From contig JAFZRX010000009.1 of assembly GCA_017619675.1 (NCBI GenBank), positions 281,033 to 345,032 on the forward strand: DNA of 64,000 nucleotides, in the 5' to 3' direction. Numbering within the stretch: position 1 is the stretch's first letter; the number at the start of each line of letters is the position of its first letter. Shown here in pieces: positions 16,502 to 25,938 of the stretch. The notes beneath the pieces are model-generated. The model was not told where the DNA came from, made no database searches, and was given only the letters and a program-made list of their open reading frames with translations. Source of the DNA: Bacteroidales bacterium. GTDB taxonomy: Bacteria; Bacteroidota; Bacteroidia; Bacteroidales; UBA932. Both the position numbers and the translations under genes were made by a program.

Positions 16502-17752
16502 ATGAAGACCGTTCTGGTAGTAGGCGGCGGCGGCCGAGAGCACGCTATAGTTGACGCGCTGAGCCGTTCCCCTCAGGTAGGAAAGATTTATTGCGCTCCC
16601 GGCAACGCCGGAATAGCCGCGCAGGCGGAGTGCGTACCAATCAAGGACACTGACGTGGAGGCCCTGAAGGCCTTCGCGCAGGAAAAGGCGGTTGACCTTA
16701 CGGTGGTGGGACCGGAGGCGGCGCTGGCCGCAGGCCTCACGGATGCCTTCCGTGCGGCCGGAATGCCCGTTTTTGGCCACACTAAGGCCGCTACCAGGAT
16801 AGAGAGCAGCAAGGAGTTCGCCAAGCAGGTAATGGAGCGCTACGGCGTTCCTACGGCCGCATACAGGAGTTTCACGGACTATGACCAGGCCGTGGAGTAT
16901 GTGGCGGCCAGGCCTTTCCCGGCCGTGCTCAAGTATGACGGCCTTGCCGCCGGCAAGGGCGTCATCATCGCGGAAGACCTGGACCAGGCCAGGGCCGCCC
17001 TCAAGGACATGCTCCTTGACGAGGCCTTCGGCAAGGGCAAGGTGGTCATAGAGGACTTCCTCACCGGCCCCGAGTTCTCCTTCATGTGCTTCGTGGACGG
17101 CCACAAGGTTTACCCCATGCCACTGTCACAGGATCACAAGCGCGCCTATGACGGGGACAAGGGCCCCAATACCGGAGGAATGGGCGCATACACCGGCCTT
17201 CCTTTCATCACTGAAGAGGACAGGACCTATGCGCTGGAGTTCATCATGCAGAGGACCGCGCACGCCATGGCAACCGAAGGCTGCCCGCTGAGCGGCGTCC
17301 TCTACGGCGGCCTCATGAAGACCCCCCAGGGAATAAAAGTTATTGAGTTCAACGCCCGATTCGGCGATCCGGAGACGGAGGTAGTCCTCCCGCTCCTGGA
17401 TTCAGACATCTACGATATGTTCTACAGCGTTGCCACCGGACAGCCTGCCCAGCCGCTCAAATGGAGCGACGATGTCACGATGGGCGTGGTACTGGCCTCC
17501 AAGGGCTATCCGGGATCTTATCAGAAAGGATTCGAGATCGAAGGCTGCGAGAATGTGAAGGGACGCATCTTCCATATGGGTACCAAGACCCAGGACGGCA
17601 AACTCCTCACCGCGGGCGGCCGCGTGATGATGTGCGTAGCCCGCGCCGCCAGCCTCTCCGAGGCGCGCGCCGCCGTCTACGCGGACATCGCCGCCATCCG
17701 CTGCCCCAACCTTTTCCACCGCAACGACATCGCCCACATCGCCTTCGAATAA
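16502..17752 (+). CDS. purD: Phosphoribosylamine-glycine ligase (GAR synthetase)
   Basis: ATP-grasp enzyme joining glycine to phosphoribosylamine. The 416-residue protein starts with VLVVGGGGREHAIV and contains KYDGLAAGKGV (ATP-binding, about residue 142), GPNTGGMGAY (about 222) and FNARFGDPETE (about 283). It is the last gene of the purine cluster. The window therefore lacks purK and purB for full IMP synthesis, and these must be elsewhere. Confidence 0.96.
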   Translation: MKTVLVVGGGGREHAIVDALSRSPQVGKIYCAPGNAGIAAQAECVPIKDTDVEALKAFAQEKAVDLTVVGPEAALAAGLTDAFRAAGMPVFGHTKAATRIESSKEFAKQVMERYGVPTAAYRSFTDYDQAVEYVAARPFPAVLKYDGLAAGKGVIIAEDLDQARAALKDMLLDEAFGKGKVVIEDFLTGPEFSFMCFVDGHKVYPMPLSQDHKRAYDGDKGPNTGGMGAYTGLPFITEEDRTYALEFIMQRTAHAMATEGCPLSGVLYGGLMKTPQGIKVIEFNARFGDPETEVVLPLLDSDIYDMFYSVATGQPAQPLKWSDDVTMGVVLASKGYPGSYQKGFEIEGCENVKGRIFHMGTKTQDGKLLTAGGRVMMCVARAASLSEARAAVYADIAAIRCPNLFHRNDIAHIAFE

Positions 17753-17806
17753 CATCTGGCATCGGATATAGGATACTCAGTCCAACAGGGACCTGTCCCG
17801 TCTCCG

Positions 17807-18094
17807 TCAGGACTGCGGACTCTTGTCTTTATTCATGAAGTGGGATGGAAGCACCCCGAACTGTTTCACGAAAGATTTGGTGAAATAAGAAGGAGAAGAA
17901 TAGCCTACAAGGTACGCGACCTCATTTATCCTGTGCTTGTTCTCCTTGAGAAGTTCCACGGCCTTCTTCATGCGGCATATCCTGATGAAGTCGTTCACCG
18001 TCACGCCCATGAGGGCCTTGACCTTGCTGGTGAGAGTGTTCCTTGATACCGCCATGGCATCCGCAATCTTGTTGATCGAGAGGTCTGGATCCAA
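17807..18094 (-). pseudogene. C-terminal AraC-type DNA-binding fragment (probably of a hybrid two-component regulator)
   Basis: About 95 residues of a double helix-turn-helix AraC domain: LSINKIADAMAVSRNTLTSK (first HTH) and INEVAYLVGYSSPSYFTKSF (second HTH), ending at a stop at 17807-17809. Homology begins abruptly near 18094. Beyond that the frame only reads antisense through a SusD fragment on the other strand. Such domains commonly form the C-terminus of hybrid two-component regulators of polysaccharide loci, so this is most likely the tail left after a deletion. Confidence 0.75.
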
Positions 18095-18674
18095 CGATCT
18101 GTCACAGGAAGAGAAGGCGAAGGATCCCAAGAGGGGCATAAAAAACACCGACGGACTTTACGGCAACAATATCTACATGCCTCTCAAGAACATGCCTCTC
18201 AAGGAGGACGTGACCAACAACTCCAGGACATTCGGTTACAGCAACCAGCTTGTATTCAGATATGCTGAGGTTCTCCTCATGTATGCCGAGGTTGCCGCTG
18301 TTGACGGTGATTCCGACGGCCTTGGCCTCAAGTGTCTCAATGATATCCAGAGGCGCGCCGGCGCTCCCGTCACCGCGCTTACGCTGGATAACGTAAAGAA
18401 GGAGAAAGGCTTTGAGATGTGGCTTGAGTGCTGCCGCTGGCCGGATCAGATCCGCTGGGGCGACACCGAGAAACTCAAGCATCACGGAGACAAGATCCCC
18501 AGCCTGAAGGACGCCTACTTCGCAGACGGCGAGCCCACACACAGGCTTTATGTGACATATTCTTATCCGAACGGCGAAGGATACTCCGCTTTCCAGGATA
18601 AGCACAAATTGTTCCCTTATCCGTATGCAGCCATGCAGACCAAACCTAACCTGGAGCAGAATCCTGGCTGGTGA
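18091..18674 (+). pseudogene. C-terminal fragment of a SusD/RagB-family outer-membrane lipoprotein
   Basis: About 190 residues with the typical SusD C-terminal order: KDPKRG, then FGYSNQLVFRYAEVLLMYAEV (the conserved RYAEVLLMYAEA motif), LNDIQRRAG, a GFEMWLECCRWPDQIRWG segment in place of the usual E-R-E-L-...-RW-D stretch, and FPYPYAAMQTKPNLEQNPGW at the end. The N-terminal two thirds, signal peptide and partner SusC are missing. The fragment begins at about 18091, exactly where the AraC fragment on the other strand begins. Confidence 0.82.
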
Positions 18675-18737
18675 TACTGAATCAGAAAAATAGACCACAT
18701 ATTTAGTAGGTTAAAAATAAGGTATAAAATGTGCGTG

Positions 18738-18759
18738 GGGCGGCTCGGGAGAGCCGCCC
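18738..18759 (+). terminator. Strong hairpin after the SusD fragment
   Basis: A perfect 9-bp GC-rich stem, GGGCGGCTC / GAGCCGCCC, with loop GGGA. The tract that follows (TCACTATTTGG) is only weakly U-rich, so this is terminator-like rather than a textbook intrinsic terminator. It separates the SusD fragment from the hydrolase promoter. Confidence 0.6.
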
Positions 18760-18793
18760 TCACTATTTGGGGGACAGTTTATGGTAAAAACAT

Positions 18794-18801
18794 TATATTT
18801 G
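18794..18801 (+). promoter_or_regulatory. Promoter -7 box of the secreted hydrolase
   Basis: TATATTTG matches TAnnTTTG exactly, about 40 bases before the ATG at 18842. A TTTG at 18766-18769 lies 24 bases upstream, longer than the usual spacing, so the -33 element is uncertain. Confidence 0.55.
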
Positions 18802-18841
18802 TATCATTAACCGTACAGATAATTCACTAAATACTGATAAT

Positions 18842-19921
18842 ATGAACCTTAAAAAACTTCTTGCACTTGCAGTGGCCGTCCTGGCCGCCGGTGCAGTCTG
18901 CTCTGCGCAGACAACCAATTCGCAGATGATCGAGAACGGTGGAACAGGAGAGTACAAGGCAGTTGCCATTGGCGACGCCAGTCTCCCTACCCATATGATC
19001 TACCGCCCTCAGAACCTCAAGGCATATGTCCAGGAAAACGGAAAGATTCCCGTGCTCCTGTATGCCAACGGCGCTTGCGCCAACAACAGCCTTGAGATGA
19101 GCCGCCTTCTCACCGAGGTTGCATCCCATGGTTATTTCGTTATAGCCATAGGCCCTTATCAGGATATGCCGGACGACGCTTTCTACGCTCAGTGGAGAGG
19201 TGTGGTAAGAGGCAGCTATCCTGAGACCAAGGTCAACGCCATCATGGGTAACGGTGAGAGGCTCACCCCTTACACCGATGCTGAAAGGGCTGCGATGGCA
19301 GCAGAACGCGAGGCTGCCCGCCAGGCCGCGACCAGGAACAACAGGAATAACAGGAACAGGCAGGCCCAGCCGGCTCCACAGCAGCAGTTCCGTACCTATG
19401 CAAGGCAGCTCCTTGAGGCCCTTGACTGGATCACCGACCAAAACGGAAACGATGAGAGTGAGTACTATCACCTCATTGACCTTGAGAAGGTTGCGGCAAT
19501 GGGACAGTCTTGCGGCGGCGCCCAGGTACTTGCAGTTGCCCACGATCCCCGTATCAAAACCTGTTTGATTTTCAATTCCGGAATGGGTGACATGGAAATG
19601 AGCGGTGCCTCAAAGAAGTCCCTTGCAAACCTCCACACCCCTATGCTCTATCTCAATGGAGGAAAGGTTGACCAGGCTTACAACAATGCCAACGGAGACT
19701 GGGGAAGGATTGCGGATGACATCCCCGTAGTAAAGATTTCTACCCTTGACGGACATCACGGAACATACTACGAGAAGAACGCAGGAGCATTCGCAGTTGT
19801 AGCCCGCAAGTGGCTCAACTGGCAGCTCAAGGGCCAGGTAGGTGACTCCGCACTCTTCATGAATGACGAGTACGAGAAGACCTTCTATCCCGAGTGGACC
19901 TTTGACCGCAAGAACTGGTAG
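18842..19921 (+). CDS. Secreted alpha/beta hydrolase
   Basis: The 359-residue protein has an N-terminal signal peptide (MNLKKLLALAVAVLAAGAVCSAQ). The alpha/beta-hydrolase fold is shown by PVLLYANGACANNSLEMSRL (oxyanion region), the nucleophile elbow AMGQSCGGAQVLA (Ser in G-Q-S-C-G, about residue 223), and a late STLDGHHGTYY with a candidate catalytic His. A low-complexity Asn/Arg/Gln insert (about residues 165-182) interrupts the fold. Related proteins include esterases and dienelactone-hydrolase-like enzymes; the substrate is unknown. Its position beside the SusD scar suggests it belonged to a lost polysaccharide locus. Its stop is one base from the convergent hisIE stop. Confidence 0.75.
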   Translation: MNLKKLLALAVAVLAAGAVCSAQTTNSQMIENGGTGEYKAVAIGDASLPTHMIYRPQNLKAYVQENGKIPVLLYANGACANNSLEMSRLLTEVASHGYFVIAIGPYQDMPDDAFYAQWRGVVRGSYPETKVNAIMGNGERLTPYTDAERAAMAAEREAARQAATRNNRNNRNRQAQPAPQQQFRTYARQLLEALDWITDQNGNDESEYYHLIDLEKVAAMGQSCGGAQVLAVAHDPRIKTCLIFNSGMGDMEMSGASKKSLANLHTPMLYLNGGKVDQAYNNANGDWGRIADDIPVVKISTLDGHHGTYYEKNAGAFAVVARKWLNWQLKGQVGDSALFMNDEYEKTFYPEWTFDRKNW

Positions 19922-19922
19922 C

Positions 19923-20525
19923 CTATCTGTGGCGGAGGGCGAGTTCTTTTTCGATATCGGAAATTGAGACACCCATCTGCTCCAGGAGGACCAGATAATG
20001 ATACATCACGTCGCAGGCTTCGTATAGGAATCTATCACGGTTGCCTGCGACGGATTCTATTATGCATTCGCTGCTCTCCTCACCGAACTTCTTGGCGATG
20101 GTCTTGGAACCCTTGATGAAGAGTTTGGTGGTGTAGGAGCCTTCCGGCATGTTGGCGTGGCGGTCCTGGATGAGGCGGGAGAGTGCGCGGATGAAGCCTT
20201 CGTCATCCGGGGTGTCGAAGCAGGACAGGGTGCCGCGGTGGCAGGTGGGGCCCACGGGATCGGCCTTGATGAGGAGGGTGTCCGCATCGCAGTCTGCGTA
20301 TATGTCCTTGACCAACAGGTAGTTGCCGCTGGTCTCGCCTTTGGTCCAGAGGCGGCCCTTGCTGCGTGACCAGAAGGTGACCTTGCCTTCTTCCTGGGTC
20401 TTCTGGAGGGCTTCTTCGTTCATGTAGCCCAGCATGAGGACCTTGAGGGTGGTGAAGTCCTGGATTATCACGGGGACCAGGCCGTTGGCGTTCTTGGCCA
20501 GGTTCAGATCTTTAAACTGTATCAT
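19923..20525 (-). CDS. hisI: Bifunctional phosphoribosyl-AMP cyclohydrolase / phosphoribosyl-ATP pyrophosphatase
   Basis: Catalyses steps 2 and 3 of histidine synthesis. The 200-residue protein has the HisI domain first (VLMLGYMNEEALQKT, TFWSRSKGRLWTKGETSGN, then DCDADTLL and the zinc-binding CHRGTLSCF), then the HisE helical domain (GSKTIAKKFGEESSECII). It is the last gene of the his operon, and its start overlaps the hisF stop by 4 bases. Confidence 0.96.
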   Translation of the reverse strand: MIQFKDLNLAKNANGLVPVIIQDFTTLKVLMLGYMNEEALQKTQEEGKVTFWSRSKGRLWTKGETSGNYLLVKDIYADCDADTLLIKADPVGPTCHRGTLSCFDTPDDEGFIRALSRLIQDRHANMPEGSYTTKLFIKGSKTIAKKFGEESSECIIESVAGNRDRFLYEACDVMYHYLVLLEQMGVSISDIEKELALRHR

Positions 20526-21280
20526 AACCTTACGTTTATTCCTTGTTCTGCGAGGGCCTTCTTGACCTCTCCTATAGTGTATGTGCCGTAGTGGAAGATG
20601 CTGGCGGCAAGGGCGGCGTCAGCCTTGCCCTTGATCAGCACGTCCGCGATGTCCTGGATGCTGCCGGCGCCGCCGGAGGCGATCACCGGGATGCTGAGCT
20701 GTGAGCAGAGTTCTGCGTACAGCTCGCAGGGGTAGCCCTGGCGGACGCCGTCGTGCTCCATGGACGTGAGCAGGATCTCCCCGGCGCCGCGCTCCTGGAC
20801 CTCGTGAGCCCAGGTGAACAGTTCCTTGTCAGTGAGGCGGCGGCCGCCGTGGGTGGTGGCCAGCCATCGGCCGTCAGGCGCCAGCTTGGCGTCGATGGCG
20901 CTCACCACGAACTGGTTGCCGTAGCGGGTGGCCAGGCTGTCAATTATCTGCGGATTGGCTATGGCGGCGCTGTTCACGGAAATCTTGTCCGCTCCTGCGT
21001 TGAGGAGCCTTTCTGCGTCTTCCATTGTGGAAATGCCTCCGCCCACGGTGAAGGGGATATTGATGTGGTCCGCGATGCGCTCCACCAGTTTGGTGAAGGT
21101 GTGGCGGCCTTCGTGCGTGGCGCTGATGTCCAGATAGACAAGTTCGTCAGCGCCTTCGCGGGCGTAGTGCGCTCCCAGTTCAACCGGGTCGCCCACGTCC
21201 CTCAGGCTCACGAAGTTGATGCCCTTTACCGTCCTGCCCTCATTTACGTCCAGGCAGGGTATTATGCGTTTTGCCACCAT
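20522..21280 (-). CDS. hisF: Imidazole glycerol phosphate synthase, cyclase subunit
   Basis: Uses ammonia from HisH to form the imidazole ring. The 252-residue (beta-alpha)8 barrel shows IIPCLDVNEGRTVKG with the catalytic Asp, GGGISTMEDAERLL, and the second catalytic Asp in TSMEHDGVRQGY. It overlaps hisA by 19 bases at its start and hisI by 4 bases at its end. Confidence 0.96.
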   Translation of the reverse strand: MVAKRIIPCLDVNEGRTVKGINFVSLRDVGDPVELGAHYAREGADELVYLDISATHEGRHTFTKLVERIADHINIPFTVGGGISTMEDAERLLNAGADKISVNSAAIANPQIIDSLATRYGNQFVVSAIDAKLAPDGRWLATTHGGRRLTDKELFTWAHEVQERGAGEILLTSMEHDGVRQGYPCELYAELCSQLSIPVIASGGAGSIQDIADVLIKGKADAALAASIFHYGTYTIGEVKKALAEQGINVRL

Positions 21281-21987
21281 TTTTCCAGTTCTTTAAGCGT
21301 TATGCGGCCTTCGTAATAGGCTTTCCCCACGATGACGCGGGGGAGTCCCAGTTCTTGGATGCGCTCGATGTCCGCGTTCTTGCTGATGCCGCCGGATACG
21401 GTGAATTCCATTTCCGGGAAACGGGTTTGCAGTTGGGTGTACATCTCCTCAGAGGGGCCGCAGAGCATCCCATCCTTGGATATGTCAGTGCAGATCACCT
21501 GCACCAGCCCGTACGGGCGGAACTTCTCCAGGAGGTCCTCAATGCCCAGGGCAGACTCCTCCAGCCAGCCTTTTACCGCTATCCTGCCGTTCTTGACATC
21601 GGCGCCAAGGATCAGCCTTTCAGGGCCGAAGGCCTGGAGCCACTGGGCGAAGAGATCCGGCTCCAGGGCGGCGATGCTGCCCACGATGGCGTAGTCCGCG
21701 CCGGCGTCAAAGACGCTGCGCAGGGCAGCGGCGGACTTGATTCCGCCGCCCCATTCGGAGCGCATGGCGCCCAGCGAGGCTATCCTCTCCAGAACGGCCA
21801 GGTTGGCGGGGGAGGATGCCTTGGCGCCGTCCAGGTCCACAAGGTGGACACGGGACGCCCCGGCATCCGCGAACGCCTTGGCCATGTCCAGCGGATCTCC
21901 GTAAACCTTGGAGCGGTTGTAGTCTCCCTGGCTCAGGCGGACGCAGCGCCCGTCAATTATGTCTATTGCGGGAATTACCTCTATCAT
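21262..21987 (-). CDS. hisA: Phosphoribosylformimino-AICAR ribotide isomerase
   Basis: Amadori isomerase of histidine synthesis. The 241-residue barrel shows IPAIDIIDGRCVRL with the catalytic Asp near the N-terminus, EWGGGIKSAAALR, and ICTDISKDGMLCGPS with the second Asp. The ATG overlaps the hisH stop (ATGA), and the 3' end extends 19 bases into hisF. Confidence 0.95.
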   Translation of the reverse strand: MIEVIPAIDIIDGRCVRLSQGDYNRSKVYGDPLDMAKAFADAGASRVHLVDLDGAKASSPANLAVLERIASLGAMRSEWGGGIKSAAALRSVFDAGADYAIVGSIAALEPDLFAQWLQAFGPERLILGADVKNGRIAVKGWLEESALGIEDLLEKFRPYGLVQVICTDISKDGMLCGPSEEMYTQLQTRFPEMEFTVSGGISKNADIERIQELGLPRVIVGKAYYEGRITLKELEKWWQNA

Positions 21988-22568
21988 AGGGCCAGGAAGT
22001 TTGAAAGTATCTTTTCTCCGGCGTCCCCGCTCTTTTCAGGATGGAACTGGGTTCCGTAGAAGTTCTCGTATTTGAGGGCGGCGCTGAAAAGTTCGCCGTG
22101 CCTTGAAGTTGCGATTGTGTCCTGGCATAGCCCCGGTCGGTAGGAATGCACAAAGTAAACGTATGTGCCTTCCGGGACGCCCTTAAATAACTTTGAATCC
22201 AGGTTGCTGATGGAGTTCCAGCCCATGTGGGGCACTTTGAGGCCCTCCTCCGCCTTGAACAGGCGGACGTCGGTGTCAAAGATGTCCAGGCATGGGGTGT
22301 CGCCCTCCTCGCTGTAGCGGCAGAGCACCTGCATGCCTATGCAGATGCCCAGCACGGGCTGCCGCAGGCCGCGGATGACGTCCACAAGGCCGCGGGCGCG
22401 CAGGTTTGCCATGGCTTCCGCGGCGTATCCCACGCCGGGCAGCAACACCTTGTCCGCAGCGATAATTGCTGCGGCATCGTCCGTGACCGTATATTCCGCT
22501 CCCAGCCTTGTGAGGGCGTTCTTTACGGAACGAAGGTTCCCCATCTTGTAGTCTATGATCGCTATCAT
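21984..22568 (-). CDS. hisH: Imidazole glycerol phosphate synthase, glutaminase subunit
   Basis: Supplies ammonia to HisF. The 194-residue class I amidotransferase keeps the whole triad: Cys in [10 protein letters not shown], and His and Glu in [10 protein letters not shown]-terminal [11 protein letters not shown] and [10 protein letters not shown] are typical. It is an internal control: the glutaminase site is intact here although it is altered in CarA and PurF of the same window. Confidence 0.96.
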   Translation of the reverse strand: MIAIIDYKMGNLRSVKNALTRLGAEYTVTDDAAAIIAADKVLLPGVGYAAEAMANLRARGLVDVIRGLRQPVLGICIGMQVLCRYSEEGDTPCLDIFDTDVRLFKAEEGLKVPHMGWNSISNLDSKLFKGVPEGTYVYFVHSYRPGLCQDTIATSRHGELFSAALKYENFYGTQFHPEKSGDAGEKILSNFLAL

Positions 22569-23629
22569 AACAGTCCTTTGCTGCTTGGAAGTTCGTAATT
22601 GAAGACGTCACGCTTGATTGCCATGCGCAGGGCGCGGGCGTATGCCTTGAATACGGCTTCCGCAATGTGGTGGTTGTTCTCACCCTTTGCCTCTATGCGC
22701 AGGTTGCACTTGGATGCGGTGCACAGGGACTGGAAGAAGTGCTTGAACATCTCGGTGGGGGTGTCGCCCACATATTCGCGGGTGAATGTCACGTCCCAGG
22801 CGAAGTCAATCCTTCCGCCAAAGTCCAGCAGCACCAGGGCGCGGCTCTCGTCCATGGGCAGGGCGAAGCCGTACCGGCCTATGCCGCGCTTGTCTCCAAG
22901 CGCCGCGGCTATGGCCTCTCCCAGCGCTATTGCAACGTCCTCCATGGTGTGGTGCTCGTCCACCTCCAGGTCTCCCTTGCACTTTACCAGCAGGGAGGCT
23001 CCGCTGTGGTGGGCTATCTGGTCCAGCATGTGGTCGAAAAACTTGAGCCCGGTGTCAATGCCGTAGGGGCCCTTTCCGTCCAGGTCAATCACAACCTGTA
23101 TGTCCGTCTCCTTGGTCTTGCGGGAGACCTCGGCCCTGCGGACAGTCCTGCGCAGCGCTTCCGCTATCTGCGCCCAGCTGTCCGGGCCCTCCACCTTCAG
23201 GAACCCAGTACCCAGGTTGGCCGCCAACTGCTGGTCAGTATCGCGGTCGCCTATCACCCAGCTGCCTGCAAGGTCATATTCCGGATTGTCCAGATACTTG
23301 CCGAACATCCCGGTTCCGGGCTTGCGCATAGGGGAGTTGTCAGCGGGGAAATGCTCGTCTATGAGGAAGTCATCGAATACTACGCCCTCTCCCTTGAGAG
23401 TGCCCAGCATCTTGTTGTGGGCCGGCCAGAAATCCTCTTCCGGGAAGGCCGGGGTGCCCAGTCCGTCCTGGTTGGTTGCCATGACCAGCTCGTATCCCAG
23501 GCCGGCAATGCTCCGCAGGCCGCTTATGGCTCCGGGAACGAATTCCAGCTTTTCCAGGGAATCCACCTGCTCGTCCGCCGGTTCGGCTATTATGGTGCCG
23601 TCGCGGTCAATGAACAAAACTCTTTTCAT
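22565..23629 (-). CDS. hisB: Bifunctional histidinol-phosphatase / imidazoleglycerol-phosphate dehydratase
   Basis: The 354-residue protein fuses two enzymes. The N-terminal HAD-type phosphatase has FIDRDGTI (nucleophile and general acid Asp), a TNQDG motif and GDRDTD. The C-terminal dehydratase begins about residue 170 and carries the metal-binding [10 protein letters not shown] and [16 protein letters not shown] motifs. This enteric/Bacteroidota-type fusion is common. It overlaps the hisC part upstream and hisH downstream by 4 bases each. Confidence 0.96.
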   Translation of the reverse strand: MKRVLFIDRDGTIIAEPADEQVDSLEKLEFVPGAISGLRSIAGLGYELVMATNQDGLGTPAFPEEDFWPAHNKMLGTLKGEGVVFDDFLIDEHFPADNSPMRKPGTGMFGKYLDNPEYDLAGSWVIGDRDTDQQLAANLGTGFLKVEGPDSWAQIAEALRRTVRRAEVSRKTKETDIQVVIDLDGKGPYGIDTGLKFFDHMLDQIAHHSGASLLVKCKGDLEVDEHHTMEDVAIALGEAIAAALGDKRGIGRYGFALPMDESRALVLLDFGGRIDFAWDVTFTREYVGDTPTEMFKHFFQSLCTASKCNLRIEAKGENNHHIAEAVFKAYARALRMAIKRDVFNYELPSSKGLL

Positions 23630-25938
23630 AGACTCTGCAATATACTAATAAGTTTGTCGTTTTCCTCTTCAGTGCCCACGGTAATGCGCAGGCAACCCTT
23701 GCAAAGCGGTGCGGAATCCCTGTTGCGGACTATGATGCCGTTGGCGATCAATTGGTTATAAACCTTCCCAGGGTCATCGAAGCGGACCAGCAGGAAGTTG
23801 GCCTCGCTTGGCCATACCTTCTTCACCAGTTCAATCTTAGGTAGCTCTTCCAGCAGCCTTTCCCTCTGCTCCATTATCATCTTCACCTGGCTGTCTGACG
23901 GGGCGCTGAGCCTTTCCATGGCAACGTCCATTGCGGCCTTGCTTATGTTGTACGGGTATTTTACCCTTGAGAACATCCTTATGATGCGCTTGTCAGCGAT
24001 TGCAAGGCCTATCCTGAGCGCGGCAAGGCCCCAGGCCTTGGAAAGCGTCTGCAGGACTATAATGTTGTCACGCATGAGCGCGGCGCTCTGCTTTGAACAG
24101 AAGTCGGAATAGGCTTCGTCCACCACCACTATGCCGCGGAACCCCTTGGCTATGCGCATTATCTCCTCAATGCTGAAGGCGTTTCCGCTGGGGTTGTTTG
24201 GCGAACACAGGAAAATGACCTTTGTGGATGCGTCCACGGCCTTTTCCAGTCTCTCTATGTCAAGGGAGAAATCCTCGTTCAGGAGGACTTCCCTGAACTC
24301 CACGTCGTTGGTTTCCGCCGCAACGCGGTACATTCCGTAACTTGGACTTATGGCAACTACGTTGTCCCTTCTAGGGTTGCAGAACACCCTGTAGACCAGG
24401 TCTATGGCCTCGTCGCTGCCATTGCCCAGGAACAGGTTGTCCGGGTTGAGGCCCTTGATGGCGCAAATCTTCTTCTTGAGGGCCTTCTGGTGAGGGTCAG
24501 GGTAGCGGTTATATCCGTTCTGAAACGGGTTCTCGTTGGCGTCCAGGAAGATGCCCAGGTCGCCTTCGTATTCGTCCCTTGCGGTGGAGTAGGGCTTCAG
24601 GCTGCGGATGTTGTCGCGGACGACATCTTCCAGCCTGAACACTCCCTTGGGGGCGCCGGAGGCCTCCTCCATGCGCACGCGCACTGCGTTCGCGTGTGCG
24701 TCAAGTCCTTCGGCCTTGGCCATTGTCTCAATGCATCCTCCCAGGATCCGCAGTCCCGCAGGGCTGATCTCCTGTATGGTGGTCTTGCGCATGAAACTGT
24801 CAAGGTTGAGACCGCTGAAGGAACGCGCCCAGCCTGACGTAGGCAGGGTGTGGTTGGTTCCTGAAGCGTAGTCTCCCGCGCTTTCCGGGCTGAAGTTGCC
24901 CACGAAGATGCTTCCCGCGCAGTCGATCACTTCCGCAATCGCACGGGCGTTCTCCATGGATATTATCAGGTGCTCCGGGGCGTAGGTTTCCTCGAACCGG
25001 AGCATGTCAGTTAGGTCGTCGAAGACAATTATCCTGCTGTTGGCAAGGGAACTGCTTATCATTTCCCCGCGAGGAAGCAGTGAGGCCTGCAGCCCGATCT
25101 GCTCCTGCACCTTCCTGGCGAAGTCCACGCTGTTGCAGACCAGGATTGCCTGGCTGTCGCGCCCGTGCTCGGCCTGTGACAGCAAGTCCGCCGCCACATA
25201 TTCCGCCCTGGCGCTGCCGTCTGCCAGTACCATCACCTCGGATGGTCCTGCAGGCATGTCAATGGCCGTGTTCTCCGTGCTGACAATCTGCTTTGCCATT
25301 GTCACGTAGCGGTTTCCCGGACCGAATATCTTGTCAACCTTGGGAATGCTGCGCGTTCCGTATGCCATGGCTCCAATTGCCTGTGCTCCGCCTGCCTTGA
25401 AGACATCGGTGATGCCGCACAGGCGCGCGGTGAACAGCACCTCCGCGTTCACCCTGCCGTCCTTGCCCGCCGGGGTGCACAGCACGCGCGTGCGGCATCC
25501 CGCGATTTCCGCGGGTACGGCCAGCATGAGCACCGTGGAGAACAGGGGAGCGGTACCACCCGGGATATACAGGCCCACGCGCCCTATGGGCACGCTTTTC
25601 TGTATGCATTTCACCCCGGCGGCAGTCTCCATCTCCACACGGATTGGCTTCTGCGCCTTGTGGAACGCGTAAATGTTTCCGTAAGCCGTCCTGATGGCCT
25701 CTTTCACTTCTTCCGGCACTGCCTGTTCCGCATAGGCGAACTCCTCAGGAGTGACCCTGAGGCTGTCCAGTTCCACGCCGTCAATCTGAAGGGTAAGTTC
25801 CCTGATGGCGTCGTCGCCGTCCTGCCGGACCTGGTCCAGGATACCGCGCACGCGGCCCAGTATCTCCTGGTTGTCCTTGACGGCCCTTTGGCACAGGCCC
25901 GCCCATTTCTCCCGGGGCGGATTCACACAAATATCCAT
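23626..25938 (-). CDS. hisD: HisD-HisC fusion: histidinol dehydrogenase + histidinol-phosphate aminotransferase
   Basis: One uninterrupted 770-residue frame. Residues 1 to about 427 are histidinol dehydrogenase ([48 protein letters not shown] with zinc/catalytic residues, [11 protein letters not shown]). From about 440 to the end it is HisC ([59 protein letters not shown], and [16 protein letters not shown] with the PLP Lys). The linker ([20 protein letters not shown]) is short, with no stop and no internal Met start at the junction. In Bacteroides, as far as I recall, these are two adjacent genes. Confidence 0.93.
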   Translation of the reverse strand: MDICVNPPREKWAGLCQRAVKDNQEILGRVRGILDQVRQDGDDAIRELTLQIDGVELDSLRVTPEEFAYAEQAVPEEVKEAIRTAYGNIYAFHKAQKPIRVEMETAAGVKCIQKSVPIGRVGLYIPGGTAPLFSTVLMLAVPAEIAGCRTRVLCTPAGKDGRVNAEVLFTARLCGITDVFKAGGAQAIGAMAYGTRSIPKVDKIFGPGNRYVTMAKQIVSTENTAIDMPAGPSEVMVLADGSARAEYVAADLLSQAEHGRDSQAILVCNSVDFARKVQEQIGLQASLLPRGEMISSSLANSRIIVFDDLTDMLRFEETYAPEHLIISMENARAIAEVIDCAGSIFVGNFSPESAGDYASGTNHTLPTSGWARSFSGLNLDSFMRKTTIQEISPAGLRILGGCIETMAKAEGLDAHANAVRVRMEEASGAPKGVFRLEDVVRDNIRSLKPYSTARDEYEGDLGIFLDANENPFQNGYNRYPDPHQKALKKKICAIKGLNPDNLFLGNGSDEAIDLVYRVFCNPRRDNVVAISPSYGMYRVAAETNDVEFREVLLNEDFSLDIERLEKAVDASTKVIFLCSPNNPSGNAFSIEEIMRIAKGFRGIVVVDEAYSDFCSKQSAALMRDNIIVLQTLSKAWGLAALRIGLAIADKRIIRMFSRVKYPYNISKAAMDVAMERLSAPSDSQVKMIMEQRERLLEELPKIELVKKVWPSEANFLLVRFDDPGKVYNQLIANGIIVRNRDSAPLCKGCLRITVGTEEENDKLISILQSL

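Noticed and set aside
17937-18674. A single 245-codon gene covering the SusD fragment
   Set aside because: Its first ~50 codons read antisense through an AraC domain; only the part after about 18091 resembles SusD.
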